Both the position numbers and the translations under genes were made by a program. Positions 62,464 through 64,000 of a DNA stretch of 64,000 bases are shown here, piece by piece. Location of the stretch: contig NZ_CP011487.1 of the NCBI RefSeq assembly GCF_001653475.1, positions 1,302,001 to 1,366,000 of the forward strand. Reading direction: 5' to 3'. Origin of the DNA: Helicobacter pylori. GTDB lineage: Bacteria > Campylobacterota > Campylobacteria > Campylobacterales > Helicobacteraceae. The notes under the pieces are model-generated. The model ran no database searches. It had not been told where the DNA came from and was given only the letters and a program-made list of their open reading frames with translations. Position 1 is the first letter of the stretch. Each line of letters opens with the position of its first letter.

Positions 62464-64000
62464 GCGATAACAAAATTAACAAGCTTATTAGGCACATAAA
62501 TTTCTTTTTTAACGCTCGCCTTTTCTAAATATTTCGCTAATTCTTTTTTAGCCAAAACAATAATTTCTTCTTTACTGGCGTTAATATTGACTTTCAATTC
62601 CGCACGCCTTTTGCCATTAATGGTAAGCCCTAAAGTCATAAAGTCTTCCATCAAAGCGTTTTCATCGATCGCTATAGGCTTAAAATTCTCTCTTTTAAAA
62701 AGCCTCTCGCTCAACTCCCATGCCGTGTGCGGGATAATAGGCTCTAAAATTTGCAACAACACAAAATAGCCCTCGCATAAAATCCGCTCATTATTTTGCG
62801 CATTCAAAGCGTTTAAAGCCTCCATGCAACTTGCGATCAAAGTGTTAAACGAATAAGCGCTTTCAGCCTTATTGAAAATTTCATGCGATTTTTTTAACGC
62901 TTCATAGACTTTTTTACGAGCTAATTTTTCCACTTCATCCAGGCTGACTTCTTTAAATTCAGGCTTAGAAGTAGCAGGGTTAATAGCGTTCGCTTTGTCG
63001 TATAAGCGCTTGATGAACCGGTGTGCGCCTTCTAAAGCGTTGTCATTCCATTCTAACTCTTTAGCCGGTGGGGCAGCAAAAAGGATAAAAAGCCTCGCCG
63101 CATCGGCCCCGTATTTTTTAAGTATCTCTTTAGGGCTAACGACATTGCCTTTAGATTTGCTCATCTTAGCGCCATCTTTTAAAACCATGCCTTGAGTGAT
63201 AAGCTGTTTAAAAGGCTCATCTAAATTAAGATAGCCCAAATCCCTTAAAGCCTTAGTGAAAAAGCGCGCGTATAACAAGTGCAAAATCGCATGTTCAATG
63301 CCGCCAATGTAAGTATCCACTGGCATGAAATACTTCAAGTAATTTTGATCAAACGCTTGATTTTCACGCTGATTTTTGGGCGTGGTGTAGCGCAAGAAAT
63401 ACCAACTGGATTGGATGAAAGTATCCATGGTGTCTGTTTCTCTTAAAGCGTTTTTGTGGCATTTAGGGCATTGAGTGAATTTCCAACTCGCATGCTTTTC
63501 TAACGGATTGCCCTCCCCATCAATCACAATGTCTTCAGGCAAAGTTACCGGTAGTTGGGTTTCAGGCACAATCCCGCAATGTTTGCAATGAATCATAGGA
63601 ATGGGCGCTCCCCAATACCTTTGGCGACTCACTCCCCAATCTTGCAAGCGGTAGTTGATCACCCTTTTACCGAGGTTTTCTTTTTCAAAATAAGCAATGA
63701 TTTGCTCTCTGGCCACCGAGCTAGAAAGATCGCTCCACTCCCCGCTATTTTTTAAAACCTCTTCTTTGGTGTGGGGCAAATTTTGAGGGCTTTGAGTGAT
63801 CACTTTAATAGGGATATGATAAAGATTAGCGAATTCAAAATCCCTTTCATCGCAGGCTGGCACGCCCATTAACGCCCCAGAGCCATAATTAGCTAGGGCG
63901 AAATTAGCCACCCAAACGGGGATTTTTTGCTTGGTTAAAGGGTGGATAGCGTAAATGCCTAAAAACGCTCCCTTTTTCTCTAAAGCCCTTTCTCTTTGAG
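62460..64000 (-). CDS. leuS: Leucyl-tRNA synthetase LeuS (C-terminal part, cut by window edge)
   Basis: The frame is open to the window end, so this is the C-terminal 513 residues or so of the synthetase. Visible: the end of the CP1 editing domain ([13 protein letters not shown]), the [10 protein letters not shown] block with a zinc-type C-x2-C ... C-x2-[21 protein letters not shown] with the KMSKS loop, and the anticodon-binding helices. The 5' part lies beyond 64000. Confidence 0.97.
   Translation of the reverse strand, partial: QRERALEKKGAFLGIYAIHPLTKQKIPVWVANFALANYGSGALMGVPACDERDFEFANLYHIPIKVITQSPQNLPHTKEEVLKNSGEWSDLSSSVAREQIIAYFEKENLGKRVINYRLQDWGVSRQRYWGAPIPMIHCKHCGIVPETQLPVTLPEDIVIDGEGNPLEKHASWKFTQCPKCHKNALRETDTMDTFIQSSWYFLRYTTPKNQRENQAFDQNYLKYFMPVDTYIGGIEHAILHLLYARFFTKALRDLGYLNLDEPFKQLITQGMVLKDGAKMSKSKGNVVSPKEILKKYGADAARLFILFAAPPAKELEWNDNALEGAHRFIKRLYDKANAINPATSKPEFKEVSLDEVEKLARKKVYEALKKSHEIFNKAESAYSFNTLIASCMEALNALNAQNNERILCEGYFVLLQILEPIIPHTAWELSERLFKRENFKPIAIDENALMEDFMTLGLTINGKRRAELKVNINASKEEIIVLAKKELAKYLEKASVKKEIYVPNKLVNFVIA

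Overview
The window is from Helicobacter pylori. The evidence is AT-rich DNA packed with single-copy genes that match the H. pylori core set: a groES with a Cys/His-rich metal tail, the comB2-B3-B4 uptake genes, nspC, cheV1, hopZ with a CT repeat, the lipid A tailoring genes eptA/lpxE/lpxF, csd1/csd2/ccmA, and petABC. Locus names such as HP0022 are recalled from strain 26695 and were not looked up.

Layout. 0-8.5 kb: eptA (cut by the window edge) and lpxE; then on the minus strand nspC, cheV1, a lipoprotein, and the comB2-B3-B4 DNA-uptake genes, with an SRP RNA on the plus strand between the lipoprotein and comB4. 8.6-14.6 kb: two poorly known genes, dnaG, then groES-groEL with a clear sigma80 promoter. 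14.6-18.2 kb: hopZ, switched off by a (CT)7 repeat, then five tRNA genes (Lys, Glu, Val, Asp, Glu). 18.2-22.1 kb: panC, pyrF, a visibly broken beta-carbonic anhydrase gene, kdsA, ribH, nusB. 22.1-25.4 kb is accessory in character: two YaaW/UPF0174 paralogs (one intact, one broken), a frameshifted membrane micro-gene, a 46-residue Asn/Gln-rich ORF, a duplicated leader with heptamer repeats, and a decayed tail fragment.

25.4-50.7 kb returns to core genes: flgG, tsaD, pdxAJ, wecA, lpxF, a GT8 glycosyltransferase, metIN, flhX, ribE and tatD. The envelope operon mltD-rlpA-kdsC-lptC-lptA-engB-(mreD-like)-mrdA follows, then metQ, ahpC, one ceuE, ftsW, flgBC-fliE (with a sigma54 promoter) and ftsI. 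50.8-52.6 kb holds a two-gene remnant of an OLD-like ATPase and a TOPRIM protein, which resembles a decayed anti-phage module. 52.8-64.0 kb: petABC, mfd, ccmA-csd1-csd2, folC, lptE and leuS (cut by the edge).

Themes. Envelope building dominates: lipid A remodelling, Kdo supply (kdsA, kdsC), Lpt transport, peptidoglycan synthesis and trimming, and the helical-shape genes. Several loci show reversible or permanent inactivation in this isolate: hopZ, the carbonic anhydrase, a YaaW copy, the membrane micro-gene and the ATPase/TOPRIM pair. Compared with the 26695 order as I remember it, ftsI is followed here by petC rather than tsf/rpsB, which suggests an inversion endpoint at the ATPase/TOPRIM remnant.
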